Part shown: positions 9,111-17,752 of the stretch, piece by piece
Layout of the letters: each line of letters opens with the position of its first letter
Position numbering within the stretch: position 1 is the first letter of the stretch
From: Ignavibacteriales bacterium
GTDB taxonomy: Bacteria > Bacteroidota > Ignavibacteria > UBA10030
Length of the DNA: 64,000 nucleotides
Assembly: GCA_026390595.1 (NCBI GenBank)
Contig: JAPLFQ010000020.1
Location: forward strand, 313,763-377,762
Direction of reading: 5' to 3'
Translations under genes and position numbers: made by a program
Notes under the pieces: generated by a model
Database searches by the model: none
What the model saw: the letters and a program-made list of their open reading frames with translations, nothing else
What the model was told of the DNA's origin: nothing

Positions 9111-9504
9111 CGGGAGGAAGGTCCTTCTGTTCAGGCTCGCGGCGGTCCTCCGGGAGAAGTTTTTCCCGTAGCGACTTCTTCATTCCCCTCACGATTTGCT
9201 CGTAGGAGTGATCGATCATCGTCCTCAGTTCCTTCAGCGGGATGGATCCATCGAGGACAATGGTATTCCAATGCGTTTTGTTCATGTGGTAGCCTGGGCG
9301 GACCGCTTCATACCTTTCCCGCAGATCCAGAGCCAGCCCGGGTTCACACTTCAGGTTCATCGTCACCGGGTGCTCGTCCAGGTTCATCAGCAGGAATATC
9401 TTTCCTTCAACCTTGAATACGAGCACTCCTTCCCCGAACGGAAATCCCTCCGTGATCTTTCCTTTTTTGTTCAAGCTGTATTCGCGTATGGCGTCGGGGT
9501 TCAT
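9073..9504 (-). CDS. MmcQ/YjbR family protein
   Basis: A 143-residue MmcQ/YjbR-like protein, a small fold related to double-wing DNA-binding proteins. It has the family patterns 'EGFPFGEGVLVFKV' near the N-terminus, 'GKIFLLMNL', and 'HMNKTHWNTIVLDG' in the middle, with a charged Arg/Glu-rich tail. The biochemical role is unknown for the family. It converges on the secretion ATPase gene and the two overlap by 38 bp at their 3' ends, in opposite strands. Confidence 0.8.
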   Translation of the reverse strand: MNPDAIREYSLNKKGKITEGFPFGEGVLVFKVEGKIFLLMNLDEHPVTMNLKCEPGLALDLRERYEAVRPGYHMNKTHWNTIVLDGSIPLKELRTMIDHSYEQIVRGMKKSLREKLLPEDRREPEQKDLPPAIRERERTRRPR

Positions 9505-9583
9505 GGTTTCTTACGCTTCTTAGTGCTGTCTGTGAGTTCACCTACCGGCAAATCTCCACAACGGCAATCTTGGACGTGAATCC

Positions 9584-9608
9584 TCTCCGAACGCTGAACC
9601 TTCGGAGA
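9584..9608 (-). terminator. stem-loop downstream of the aldolase gene
   Basis: A perfect 8-bp stem (TCTCCGAA 9584-9591 with TTCGGAGA 9601-9608), 9-nt loop, 16 bp beyond the aldolase stop on the minus strand. A second stem (GGGGAG 9615-9620 with CTCCCC 9631-9636) overlaps that stop codon. Neither has a U-tract. Confidence 0.4.
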
Positions 9609-9623
9609 ACACCTGGGGAGCGG

Positions 9624-10421
9624 CTATCCTCTCCCCATCGCCGAGCCGAGTGTTGCGACAGCACCCCCCAAAGCGTTTGTCAACATGCCAACCTCGGAAT
9701 TGAAACTCACGAGTCGCATACCCTTCGTTGCCCAATGAGAAGCGAGCGTGAGATCATTCATGTGGATTGCGGGATAGACGTTATGACGCTTGCACGAGTC
9801 TATCACCGCGCTGATTGCTGAGACGAGCACGGGGTCAGTCATCTTTCCCGCGATCCCCAAAGCAACGGAGAGATCTGTCGGACCGACAAGGGCGACGTCC
9901 ACTCCCGGAATACTCAGGATCTCGTCCATGCGATCCAGAGCCTGCTTGGTCTCTATCTGCACGACGAGCATCGATTCCTCGTTCGCATCCTTCATGGTGT
10001 CGACAATCGATCCCGATTTCAAATCGGTATGACCTCGCGCAACGACGCTTCCCCGCCGGCCGAGCGGAGGATACTTCATCATCTGCAGGATCTCCCTGAC
10101 CTGACCTGGTTCGGTTACGCGGGGCGCCATGATCGCCTGCGCTCCTGCATCAAGCGGCTGCACGATATGCGCATAGGACCACTCGGGAACACGGACAACC
10201 GGAGTCACCCCAACCTGTCTCGCTGCCCGGCTGAGATCGCAGACGGTTTCTATGTTGAATGTGCCGTGCTCATTGTCGATGATGACAAAATCGAGACCTG
10301 CATTCGCCAGCATCTGCATGACCGAAGGCTGTCTGATCTCGACAATCATAGTGCCGATCGCAGATTTCCCCTCACGAAGGGCTTTCTTAAGTCTGTTCGA
10401 CGGGATGATGGAAGCTGCCAT
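9624..10421 (-). CDS. HpcH/HpaI-type class II pyruvate aldolase
   Basis: A 265-residue protein of the HpcH/HpaI aldolase family (divalent-metal aldolases that cleave or form 4-hydroxy-2-oxo acids, with pyruvate as donor). Family signatures visible are 'FVIIDNEHG', 'PVVRVPE', 'DAGAQAIMAPRV' and 'DVALVGPTDLSVALG'. The start at 10421 follows AGAGAGGA by 8 nt; the frame open to 10466 has no ribosome site and would abut the upstream gene. It sits directly downstream of the 799-residue glycosidase-like gene on the same strand, suggesting a carbohydrate or sugar-acid breakdown unit. Substrate unknown. Confidence 0.85.
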   Translation of the reverse strand: MAASIIPSNRLKKALREGKSAIGTMIVEIRQPSVMQMLANAGLDFVIIDNEHGTFNIETVCDLSRAARQVGVTPVVRVPEWSYAHIVQPLDAGAQAIMAPRVTEPGQVREILQMMKYPPLGRRGSVVARGHTDLKSGSIVDTMKDANEESMLVVQIETKQALDRMDEILSIPGVDVALVGPTDLSVALGIAGKMTDPVLVSAISAVIDSCKRHNVYPAIHMNDLTLASHWATKGMRLVSFNSEVGMLTNALGGAVATLGSAMGRG

Positions 10422-10467
10422 GCTCGATGTCCTCTCTGATTGGGCTACCGATGGTACCACACGCACT

Positions 10468-12867
10468 TCACTTTTTTCCGTATCGCTTGAACGCCGACGC
10501 CAGGATGCCGAACTGATCGGTCAGCAATCCTTCATACCCGCACGGCCATCCGTCCCAGTACCGGGCGTCGAGTCCGGACTTACACGCCCCGTATACCAAT
10601 CCGTCCGCGAGGCTGCTGCACAAGTGCTCCAAAAGGTAATCCGCCTCTTTTGCCATTCCAACAACGTAGAGGGCATCGACAAAATGGCGGGACTGAGAGT
10701 GTGTGCAGGCACCGTTGCCATAGAAACCGTGAGGGTAGCCCTGCATGATGTCAGCGAGATCTTCATCCGGGATCGGCCAGAGACTGATGGGCAGGCCGAA
10801 ACGGGGATTCGGCATTCTCACCCGCCTTGTTTCATGCCAGAGATTCTCGATGACGCTCTGAGCATCGATTTCATCAAGAAGTCCACCACACACAGCGGCT
10901 CCGTTCACCGCGAGGAAACCATAGTCGTGCAGTTTGTCTTCCGCGCATCTCCAACCCGCGAGCCAGCCCGTCTTCTGGTTGAAAAACGTCAACCGGTAGT
11001 TCTTGCGGAGAAGCGAAGCCCACGCTGACAAGCCTTCCGCGAGATCGGGGTGACGGAGTGCCGGCAGGACGGTTGCGAGCTTCGTAAGAGCAGGATACAA
11101 GAGAGCGTTTGTCCAGGAGTCCTTCCAGCCGAATGAAATAACATCCATCCAGGTTGTGCTCCACTGTCCGGTGCCGCTGACTCCCGTCCGGTACTTGCTT
11201 TCGATAAGGCCGTCTTTGTCGAGATCCCGGGCTCTCATCTGTTTGAGTTTCTTTTGGATCTGCGACCGATACCGGCTCACCCACTCCACAGTGCCGCTAT
11301 GCTGCAAGTAATCTGCGAGACCGAGCAGTCCTGCCGTTCCCGTCATCAGATATTCGTCTTCAGCTTCATGGACTTTCCCGTCCTGGAGCAAAGGTCCGCT
11401 GGCGTACCCGGGGCCTCCGTCGAGCCATCGTTCCAGTGAATCTCGGAGCAAATCGACAGGCCGGAGATTCGGAAGTATGGGATCCATCTTCGTCGTGATC
11501 GCAGACCAATTGTCCATGCAAATAGGACAGTGGATGGAATTACCATTGTTGCTCAGGGTGCCGGTGTCAGCGCGATATGTCAGCGCCGTGAGCGAGCAGC
11601 GCTTCACTGCCTGGTCGACACTTTGAGGAGTTCCTTCGGACAGCGGAGTGAAGACGGGGCCGACCGTCATCTCAATATCTGCAACGAAGTGACCGGCAGG
11701 CAGGAGATAGTCTCCCTCAGGCTGGAGAACTTCGCCGAGTTTCAACTCGCTGGTGGTCATGTTCAACGGGCGCTCAGAATCAGAACGCCACAGTGTGTCG
11801 CTGCCTGAGGCCGTCACGTTCAGCGTGCCGAAGCGCGGCAGGTGAAGCAGCGCCGGAAGCTCCATGACCCCAGTCTCCCCCTTCCGAATCGATTTCCCCA
11901 GAACGTGCGCAGCTGAAGCGAGACTATTGATGCCGATCATCCACGCGCAGCTCCGCCACGCACGGATTGTACGATCACTGATCCGTTCGGCATGGAGACG
12001 CAGTCGATCCTCTTCGACCGTCCATCTCAGCACATAGCGCTGACCTGCGGTTTTGAAATTCAAATCGTATGAGACACGGTTACCTTCAACACGTGTGCTT
12101 CCTTCGACGTCGTGGCGCAGGACAGTGGCAGCGACAGGGACGGCGCCAACTTCTGACAACTGCGCTCCTTGATAGAATGAACCAGGCTGTAGCTTGAGGA
12201 CGTTCGCGCCAGTTCTTCCTTGTCCCTCTTCGTCGACCGAGAGATGAGAGAATCCCGCCCGATTAAGACGGAATCCGACATCAAGAAACCGCGAGCGGTA
12301 CCGTACCTCTCCGGCATCGCTTGATGCAGCAACCGTTGGGGGGACTCCCGCAATGTCAAGATGTTCAAGCGCGAGGAGTTTCTCTTTCCTCGGCGCTGTT
12401 GTGCCTGGGTATTCACCTTCGAGGATGAAAGCGCCCGACGCCAGATTCCATGACGTCCACCAATTGTCGATGCCGCATCTCCTGACCTCGATGATGATCG
12501 CACTGGTCTCAACGTTGCCGAGATTGAACCAGAGTATTTTGTCGGTCGGAGAAGGGATCGTGCTCTCCGAGAGAAGAACAGACCATTCTGTCCCCGTCCA
12601 CGCCAGGACGCGCAGCGCAGTGACCCAGTCAAGATCCTGCCGGCTTCCGCATTTGTGATAGCCGGCGGATTTGCGGACGCCGAGACGTCCTACACGAGCG
12701 GGAGCATGAAGCTGGAGTACGCGGGCATGGATAATTCTCTGGAGAGGAGCGTCTTCTTCTCCTTCGAGAGGTGAAGTCCAGATGGCTCTGCAGCTCGAGA
12801 CGTTCTGGCGGGTGGCGGTATCCCCCATGGGGGGTTCAAAGTCTTTGAGAGTGAGAAGATCCAGCAT
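10468..12867 (-). CDS. large six-hairpin glycosidase-like protein
   Basis: A 799-residue protein with no signal peptide. Residues about 1-170 look like a beta-sandwich carbohydrate-binding region and about 170-420 like a beta-rich linker domain. The C-terminal ~350 residues resemble alpha/alpha six-hairpin glycosidases: 'DKDGLIESKY' is of the calcium-type DxDGxxE pattern, followed by Trp-rich 'WMDVISFGWKDSWTN' and 'GWLAGWRCAEDKLHDYG', then 'HGFYGNGACTHSQSRHFVDAL'. I cannot name the glycoside hydrolase family or the catalytic acids. Absence of an export signal suggests a cytosolic oligosaccharide substrate. It precedes the HpcH aldolase with a 46-bp gap. The start has no strong ribosome site, so the first codons are uncertain. 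Confidence 0.7.
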   Translation of the reverse strand: MLDLLTLKDFEPPMGDTATRQNVSSCRAIWTSPLEGEEDAPLQRIIHARVLQLHAPARVGRLGVRKSAGYHKCGSRQDLDWVTALRVLAWTGTEWSVLLSESTIPSPTDKILWFNLGNVETSAIIIEVRRCGIDNWWTSWNLASGAFILEGEYPGTTAPRKEKLLALEHLDIAGVPPTVAASSDAGEVRYRSRFLDVGFRLNRAGFSHLSVDEEGQGRTGANVLKLQPGSFYQGAQLSEVGAVPVAATVLRHDVEGSTRVEGNRVSYDLNFKTAGQRYVLRWTVEEDRLRLHAERISDRTIRAWRSCAWMIGINSLASAAHVLGKSIRKGETGVMELPALLHLPRFGTLNVTASGSDTLWRSDSERPLNMTTSELKLGEVLQPEGDYLLPAGHFVADIEMTVGPVFTPLSEGTPQSVDQAVKRCSLTALTYRADTGTLSNNGNSIHCPICMDNWSAITTKMDPILPNLRPVDLLRDSLERWLDGGPGYASGPLLQDGKVHEAEDEYLMTGTAGLLGLADYLQHSGTVEWVSRYRSQIQKKLKQMRARDLDKDGLIESKYRTGVSGTGQWSTTWMDVISFGWKDSWTNALLYPALTKLATVLPALRHPDLAEGLSAWASLLRKNYRLTFFNQKTGWLAGWRCAEDKLHDYGFLAVNGAAVCGGLLDEIDAQSVIENLWHETRRVRMPNPRFGLPISLWPIPDEDLADIMQGYPHGFYGNGACTHSQSRHFVDALYVVGMAKEADYLLEHLCSSLADGLVYGACKSGLDARYWDGWPCGYEGLLTDQFGILASAFKRYGKK

Positions 12868-12909
12868 GGCTCGGGTCAGAAGTTAGATACAGGGGTCGGC
12901 ATGATTCAT

Positions 12910-12934
12910 AAAAAAGCCGGATGATTGATCCGGC
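12910..12934 (-). terminator. intrinsic terminator after ispG
   Basis: Stem GCCGGAT (12916-12922) with ATCCGGC (12928-12934), loop of 5, followed on the minus strand by six U residues (A-run 12910-12915 on the plus strand). It ends the gene that stops at 12988. Confidence 0.85.
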
Positions 12935-12987
12935 CCTTCGATTCTCTTCACATCTAAATTCTTTTTTGCATCGCGAGCGCTCAATGG

Positions 12988-14115
12988 CTAGACCTCAGGC
13001 TGAAAGCGCTCAACTTCCTCCATCACGGCGCTCACGATCTCCTCCTCCTTCACGCGTCTCACCACTTCGCCTTTGCGATACAGTATTGCGACACCTTTGC
13101 CGGCTGCAACTCCAATATCGGCCTCACTCGCTTCGCCCGGGCCGTTGACAACGCAACCGAGGACGGCGATCTTGACCGGTTTCTTCACGCCTGCAAGCTT
13201 TTCTTCGAGCTGAGCCATTATACCAAAGAGATCAACCTCGAGCCGCCCGCATGTCGGGCAGGCGATCAACTCAAGGCTGCGGCTGGCGAGACTCAACGAA
13301 CGCAGAATCTCCTTCCCCACTTCAACTTCCTTGACGGGATCATCGGTCAAGGAAACACGAATCGTGTCGCCAATCCCCTCAGAGAGGAGCGCCCCTATAC
13401 CAACTGCGGACTTGATCGTTCCCACGCGGGTCGTTCCGGCTTCCGTCACGCCAAGGTGGAGTGGGATGTCGGTCCGCTGAGCGACGAGACGATATGCCTC
13501 GATCATCAGCTTGACGTCTGTCGACTTCACCGAAATCACGACGTCCTTGAAATCAAACTCGTCACAGATTCCGACGTGCCGCATCGCGCTTTCGTACAGA
13601 GCTTCCGGCGTCGGGTACCCATGCTTTTGCAAAATATCTTCCTCGAGCGAACCGGAGTTGACGCCGATGCGGATCGGAATGCCCTTGTCTTTGCATGCCG
13701 TGAGCACCTGGCGGATCCTGTCCTTGGAACCGATGTTGCCGGGATTCAGGCGGACCTTCGCAACGCCCGCCTCCACCGCCTTGAGGGCGAAGACATGATT
13801 GAAATGAATATCAGCCACGATCGGCACAGGCGACTGCCGCACAATTTCCTTCATCGCATCGGCGGCCTCTTTGTCGTTCACCGTCACACGCACAATGTCC
13901 ACGCCGGCTTCGGCCGCAGTGCAGATTTGCGCCACGGTGCCAGGGATGTCATCCGTCTTTGTCTTTGTCATCGTCTGCACGGAGATCGGGGCATCACCGC
14001 CGATTTTCACGCCGCCGACAAGAACCGAACGCGTTTTCCTGCGCACTCCCACTTTGTAGGTTTCATGGTGCGCCGACTGTTGGCTGACGCCAAGTTCCGG
14101 GGTCTCGATTGTCAT
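12988..14115 (-). CDS. ispG: 4-hydroxy-3-methylbut-2-enyl diphosphate synthase
   Basis: A 375-residue IspG (GcpE), the iron-sulfur enzyme that converts methylerythritol cyclodiphosphate to HMBDP in the MEP isoprenoid pathway. The three cluster cysteines are visible as Cys286 and Cys289 ('CPTC') and Cys321, followed by the 'NGPGE' motif (324-328). The start is taken at 14115, 17 bp after the rhomboid stop; the frame open to 14157 would overlap that gene and lacks conserved residues. It is the short bacterial form without the extra central domain found in some Chlorobi and plant enzymes. Confidence 0.95.
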   Translation of the reverse strand: MTIETPELGVSQQSAHHETYKVGVRRKTRSVLVGGVKIGGDAPISVQTMTKTKTDDIPGTVAQICTAAEAGVDIVRVTVNDKEAADAMKEIVRQSPVPIVADIHFNHVFALKAVEAGVAKVRLNPGNIGSKDRIRQVLTACKDKGIPIRIGVNSGSLEEDILQKHGYPTPEALYESAMRHVGICDEFDFKDVVISVKSTDVKLMIEAYRLVAQRTDIPLHLGVTEAGTTRVGTIKSAVGIGALLSEGIGDTIRVSLTDDPVKEVEVGKEILRSLSLASRSLELIACPTCGRLEVDLFGIMAQLEEKLAGVKKPVKIAVLGCVVNGPGEASEADIGVAAGKGVAILYRKGEVVRRVKEEEIVSAVMEEVERFQPEV

Positions 14116-14131
14116 AGTGTCCCGATGCTCT

Positions 14132-15058
14132 TCAATTGAGTTTCTTGCTCGCTTCAAACAAGATCTTCTTCTCTTCTTCCGTCAGGCTCTGATACCCGCC
14201 ACGGCTTATCTTGTCCAGGATCTCGTCGATTTTCATTTGATTGAGTTCCTGTTCCGTCCTGGGACGTTCATTGATATCGAACACTTTTGCCTCGACGGTT
14301 TCCTGATACGTTTCTTCTTTATGCTTGGACCGCCGCGAGTTCAGCCACCAGCCAAGCCGCTCGACGGTGTCCTGGAACGGGAATCGTCGCGAAAGATAAA
14401 TGACGTACACGAAACCCGCAGCAGCACCTCCCAGGTGTGCGAGGTTCGCTACAGCACTCTGACTGCCGATGGAGAAGACGCCCAGGGCGATGAGGCCGAA
14501 GATGAAATACTTCGCCTTGACCGGCAGGAGAAAATACAGGTAGATATAACGGTCGGGGAACATCATTCCAAAAGCCACCAGGACCGCATAGACCGCTCCT
14601 GACGCACCGACGGTCGGGATACCAACTCCGGTTATGCTGACGACAGAAGACGGCTCGAGCAACGGAGCGAGGATGAGCTGCGAGATTCCGGCGGCGACTC
14701 CGCAGAGGAGGTAGAATCCGAGGAACTTGCGTGACCCCCATACATGCTCTACTTCCATGCCGAACATCCACAAACCGAACATGTTGTAGAGCAGGTGCGT
14801 GAAGTTCGCGTGCATGAACTGGTAGGTCAGAAGCTGCCAGGGATAGAACCCGTGGCCAAGCGGCATCAGACCGAGGTAGTAATTGAAGACGATCTCAAGG
14901 GGCATCATATCGAGCGTGAACATCCTGCCCCCCATGCCGATCAGAACATAGACCGCCGCATTGGTAATCAACAACCATTTGATAACCGGCGGAAAGAACT
15001 GAAATCCGCCGAACATCGCTGGTCTATAGTAGTTCCCTTGTCCGGGATAGGATGCCAT
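14132..15058 (-). CDS. rhomboid family intramembrane serine protease
   Basis: A 308-residue rhomboid protease. Six or seven membrane helices span residues about 25-225. The catalytic dyad is Ser153 ('GASG') and His208 ('AHLGG'), and the family Asn/His region 'HANFTHLLYNMFGLWMFG' lies at 83-100. A cytosolic tail (about 225-308) is charged and ends in a helix 'YQSLTEEEKKILFEASKKLN', a short C-terminal domain common in FCB rhomboids. It cleaves membrane proteins within the bilayer; the substrate is unknown. ispG follows 16 bp later, so the two are likely cotranscribed. Confidence 0.92.
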   Translation of the reverse strand: MASYPGQGNYYRPAMFGGFQFFPPVIKWLLITNAAVYVLIGMGGRMFTLDMMPLEIVFNYYLGLMPLGHGFYPWQLLTYQFMHANFTHLLYNMFGLWMFGMEVEHVWGSRKFLGFYLLCGVAAGISQLILAPLLEPSSVVSITGVGIPTVGASGAVYAVLVAFGMMFPDRYIYLYFLLPVKAKYFIFGLIALGVFSIGSQSAVANLAHLGGAAAGFVYVIYLSRRFPFQDTVERLGWWLNSRRSKHKEETYQETVEAKVFDINERPRTEQELNQMKIDEILDKISRGGYQSLTEEEKKILFEASKKLN

Positions 15059-15094
15059 ACATACTCACATTTGAATGAGATGACTGATGATTTC

Positions 15095-15113
15095 TCTGAC
15101 CGATTCGGTCAGA
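15095..15113. repeat. 19-bp near-perfect palindrome upstream of the rhomboid gene
   Basis: TCTGACCG (15095-15102), spacer ATT, CGGTCAGA (15106-15113). It lies 36 bp upstream of the rhomboid start and has no U-tract. It could be a repressor operator or a small mRNA hairpin. Confidence 0.5.
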
Positions 15114-15125
15114 CCTGAAACGGGC

Positions 15126-15163
15126 GAGTGTGAGAAAGAGGGACGGACCCTCTCCCCACACTC
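15126..15163 (-). terminator. stem-loop between pgk and the rhomboid gene
   Basis: GAGTGTG (15126-15132) pairs with CACACTC (15157-15163) and, inside it, GAGGG (15138-15142) with CCCTC (15148-15152). It lies 29 bp after the pgk stop on the minus strand. No U-tract is present. Confidence 0.45.
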
Positions 15164-15192
15164 ACGTTACAAGGACCTCAGTGTTGCAGGAT

Positions 15193-16461
15193 TCACGACT
15201 TGGCATTCAACGCCGCCACGCCAGGCAGCACTTTCCCCTCGAGAAATTCGAGAGAAGCTCCCCCTCCGGTCGAAACGTGAGAAACCTGCTTTTCCAATCC
15301 TGCTTTCGCTATCGCCGATGCAGAGTCGCCGCCACCCACGATCGTGACAGCTCCCCCTTTCGTCGCGTCCGCCATCGCGTGGGCAATGGCGTTCGTGCCA
15401 GCGGCAAAGTTCGACATTTCGAACACACCCATCGGGCCGTTCCAGACAACTGTCTTTGCCTTGCGGATCTCTTCAGAAAATATCCTGATAGTCTCTGGTC
15501 CTATGTCGACTCCCGCCCAGCCAGCCGGAATTGCATTCACCGGCACGACTTTCGTCGCCGCATCGTTCTCAAATTTGTCGGCAATGACCGTGTCCACGGG
15601 CAAGAGCAGCTTCACGTTTTTCGCTTTGGCATCAGAGAGGATCTTCTTTGCAAGCTCGATCTTGTCCTCTTCTAACAATGATTTCCCGATTTCCATTCCC
15701 TGTGCTTTGTAAAAAGTGAACATCATTCCGCCCCCGATCAGGAGCGCATCACATTTACCCATGAGGTTCTGGAGTACATCGATTTTGCCGGAGATCTTGG
15801 CACCGCCCAGCACGGCAACATACGGTTTCGCCGGATTCTCGATGGCCTTCCCGAGGTAGTCCAGCTCTTTTTCCATCAGGAACCCCGCAACGGCAGGCAG
15901 GTAATGCGCGACCGTCTCCGTTGACGCATGGGGACGATGAGCCGTGCCGAACGCATCGTTCACATAGACATCACCGTACGACGCCAGCTCTTTCGCCATC
16001 CCTTCACGATCTGCTGCCTCCTTTGACGTTTCCGCCTTGTGGAAGCGCGTATTCTCCAGCATCACGACTTCTCCCTCTTTCAATCCATCCACCACCGCCT
16101 TCGCATCCGGGCCGATTGCCGCTGGCGCCAGCTTGACGGGGCAATGAAGAAGCTCGGCCAAATGCTCTGCTACCGGTTTCATCTTGTGCTTCCCCTCGAT
16201 GTACTTTGCTTCGTCGAAGGGCTTGCCGTCTTTTTCTGCTTTTTCTTTCGCCTTCTGCGCATCCTTCTTGGGATCCCCCAGATGCGACATGAGTACGAGA
16301 TACTTTGGTTTCTGTTCGAGAACATAGTTGATCGTTGGCAACGCGGCTCGCATACGGATGTCGTCTTGAATCACGCCGTTTTTCAGCGGCACATTGAAAT
16401 CAACCCGCATCAGTACGCGCTTGCCCCGAAGGTCAACGTCGCGGACCGTCTTCTTGTTCAT
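15193..16461 (-). CDS. pgk: phosphoglycerate kinase
   Basis: A 422-residue phosphoglycerate kinase, the ATP-forming step of lower glycolysis. It contains 'VDFNVPL' (20-26), '[10 protein letters not shown]', 'NDAFGTAHR' and the C-terminal nucleotide loop '[11 protein letters not shown]'. GGAAGG about 7 nt upstream of the ATG at 16461 decides the start. Two oddities: the conserved SHLGRP loop reads 'SHLGDP' (59-64), replacing a phosphate-binding Arg by Asp, and a Lys/Glu-rich insertion of roughly 25 residues follows (66-93), making the protein longer than the usual ~395. It is downstream of gapA with a hairpin between. Confidence 0.95.
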   Translation of the reverse strand: MNKKTVRDVDLRGKRVLMRVDFNVPLKNGVIQDDIRMRAALPTINYVLEQKPKYLVLMSHLGDPKKDAQKAKEKAEKDGKPFDEAKYIEGKHKMKPVAEHLAELLHCPVKLAPAAIGPDAKAVVDGLKEGEVVMLENTRFHKAETSKEAADREGMAKELASYGDVYVNDAFGTAHRPHASTETVAHYLPAVAGFLMEKELDYLGKAIENPAKPYVAVLGGAKISGKIDVLQNLMGKCDALLIGGGMMFTFYKAQGMEIGKSLLEEDKIELAKKILSDAKAKNVKLLLPVDTVIADKFENDAATKVVPVNAIPAGWAGVDIGPETIRIFSEEIRKAKTVVWNGPMGVFEMSNFAAGTNAIAHAMADATKGGAVTIVGGGDSASAIAKAGLEKQVSHVSTGGGASLEFLEGKVLPGVAALNAKS

Positions 16462-16507
16462 AATCAACCTTCCTGTAAGACACAAAAAGTGACATGCTCC
16501 TCAACGC

Positions 16508-16532
16508 TGATCGGGAGCTGAGCTCCCGATCA
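16508..16532 (-). terminator. tight 11-bp hairpin between gapA and pgk
   Basis: TGATCGGGAGC (16508-16518) pairs perfectly with GCTCCCGATCA (16522-16532) around a 3-nt loop, 20 bp after the gapA stop and 47 bp before pgk. No U-tract follows, so a processing or mRNA-stability element is as likely as a terminator. Confidence 0.6.
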
Positions 16533-16552
16533 ACCGGTGTGCAGGAGGAGAA

Positions 16553-17608
16553 TTAGAGTTTGGACGCCATCATGTTGGCGAGATCGGCGGTGCGAACCGA
16601 GTATCCCCACTCATTGTCATACCACGTCACGATCTTCACGAAATCGTTCTTCTCTTTCCCCAGAACTGTCGTGAACGGCAGATCCACAGATGAGCTGTGC
16701 GGATCCCCCTTGAAGTCGATGCTGACAAGCGGTTCATCCACAGCAGCCAGTATCCCCTTCATCGGACCTGCTGCCGCATCGCGGAATGCCTGACGCAGTT
16801 CTTCGGTCGAGATTGACGTTGACAACTGAGCCGTAAGATCTACTACCGACACGGTTGAGGTCGGCACCCGGAGCGCGTATCCGTCAATCTTTCCCTTCAA
16901 ATCTGGGATGACCAGCGAGACGGCCTTTGCGGCGCCAGTCGTCGTCGGAATGATGCTCATTGCCGCAGCGCGCGCACGGCGGAGGTCGCTGTGCGGCAGG
17001 TCGAGGATCTTCTGATCGTTCGTGTAGGCGTGGACCGTGGTCATGAATCCCCGGAGGATCTTCCACTTGTCGTGCACCACCTTTGCTGCAGGTGCAAGAC
17101 AGTTGGTTGTGCAGGAAGCGTTGGAAACCACGTGGTGGTTGGCGGGATCGTAGTTCGAATCGTTGACACCGATAACGATCGTGATGTCTTCGCCTTCTGC
17201 CGGAGCGGTAATGATGACCTTCTTTGCTCCCCCCTTGGTGATGTGATTTTCAGCACCCTTGACGGTCTTGCCTTTCTTGTTCACGCCATCTTTCTTGATG
17301 GTGAACAAACCGGTGCCTTCGATGACAATGTCGACACCGAGCTCTCGCCAGGGAAGATTGGCAGGATCTGTCTCTTTGAAGACCTTCACGGTCTTCCCAT
17401 CAATAATGAGAGTACCTTCACCGACTTCGACCTTGCCATTGAAACGGCCGTAGTTTGAATCGTATTTCAACAGATGAGCCATCGTCTTGAGATCGCCAAT
17501 GTCGTTGATCGCCACGACCTCAAGCGTATTCGGGTATTTGTCCCGGATTGCCTTGAGCACTTGACGTCCAATTCGCCCAAAGCCGTTAATACCAACTTTG
17601 ACTGCCAT
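16553..17608 (-). CDS. gapA: glyceraldehyde-3-phosphate dehydrogenase, type I
   Basis: A 351-residue GAPDH, oxidising and phosphorylating glyceraldehyde-3-phosphate with NAD. The N-terminal '[12 protein letters not shown]' Rossmann motif and the catalytic Cys166 in 'SNASCTTNC' are clear. Asp36 after 'AIN' fits NAD use. A Lys-rich stretch at 105-125 ('[18 protein letters not shown]') is longer than the usual loop there. The start at 17608 is set by GGAGG 5 nt upstream; the open frame extends four codons to a TTG that overlaps this site. A promoter is visible at 17676-17704, and pgk follows. Confidence 0.96.
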   Translation of the reverse strand: MAVKVGINGFGRIGRQVLKAIRDKYPNTLEVVAINDIGDLKTMAHLLKYDSNYGRFNGKVEVGEGTLIIDGKTVKVFKETDPANLPWRELGVDIVIEGTGLFTIKKDGVNKKGKTVKGAENHITKGGAKKVIITAPAEGEDITIVIGVNDSNYDPANHHVVSNASCTTNCLAPAAKVVHDKWKILRGFMTTVHAYTNDQKILDLPHSDLRRARAAAMSIIPTTTGAAKAVSLVIPDLKGKIDGYALRVPTSTVSVVDLTAQLSTSISTEELRQAFRDAAAGPMKGILAAVDEPLVSIDFKGDPHSSSVDLPFTTVLGKEKNDFVKIVTWYDNEWGYSVRTADLANMMASKL

Positions 17609-17675
17609 AGATACCTCCAAAAGAAGTTAGAAACTTATCGTTCGCGTGGTGGAAAATGCCTCAAAGAGGCTTGAA

Positions 17676-17704
17676 AAATTACCGAAAAATGGGGTGATAG
17701 TCAA
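17676..17704 (-). promoter_or_regulatory. promoter of gapA
   Basis: On the minus strand TTGACT (17704-17699), 17 bp, TAATTT (17681-17676). The predicted transcript begins near 17669, where a GCCTC-AAA-GAGGC hairpin (17658-17670) would form at the extreme 5' end. Confidence 0.55.
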
Positions 17705-17752
17705 GAAATGGGGTCTCCGGGGGATCCAAGACCGTTGACGAGAGACAAAGGC

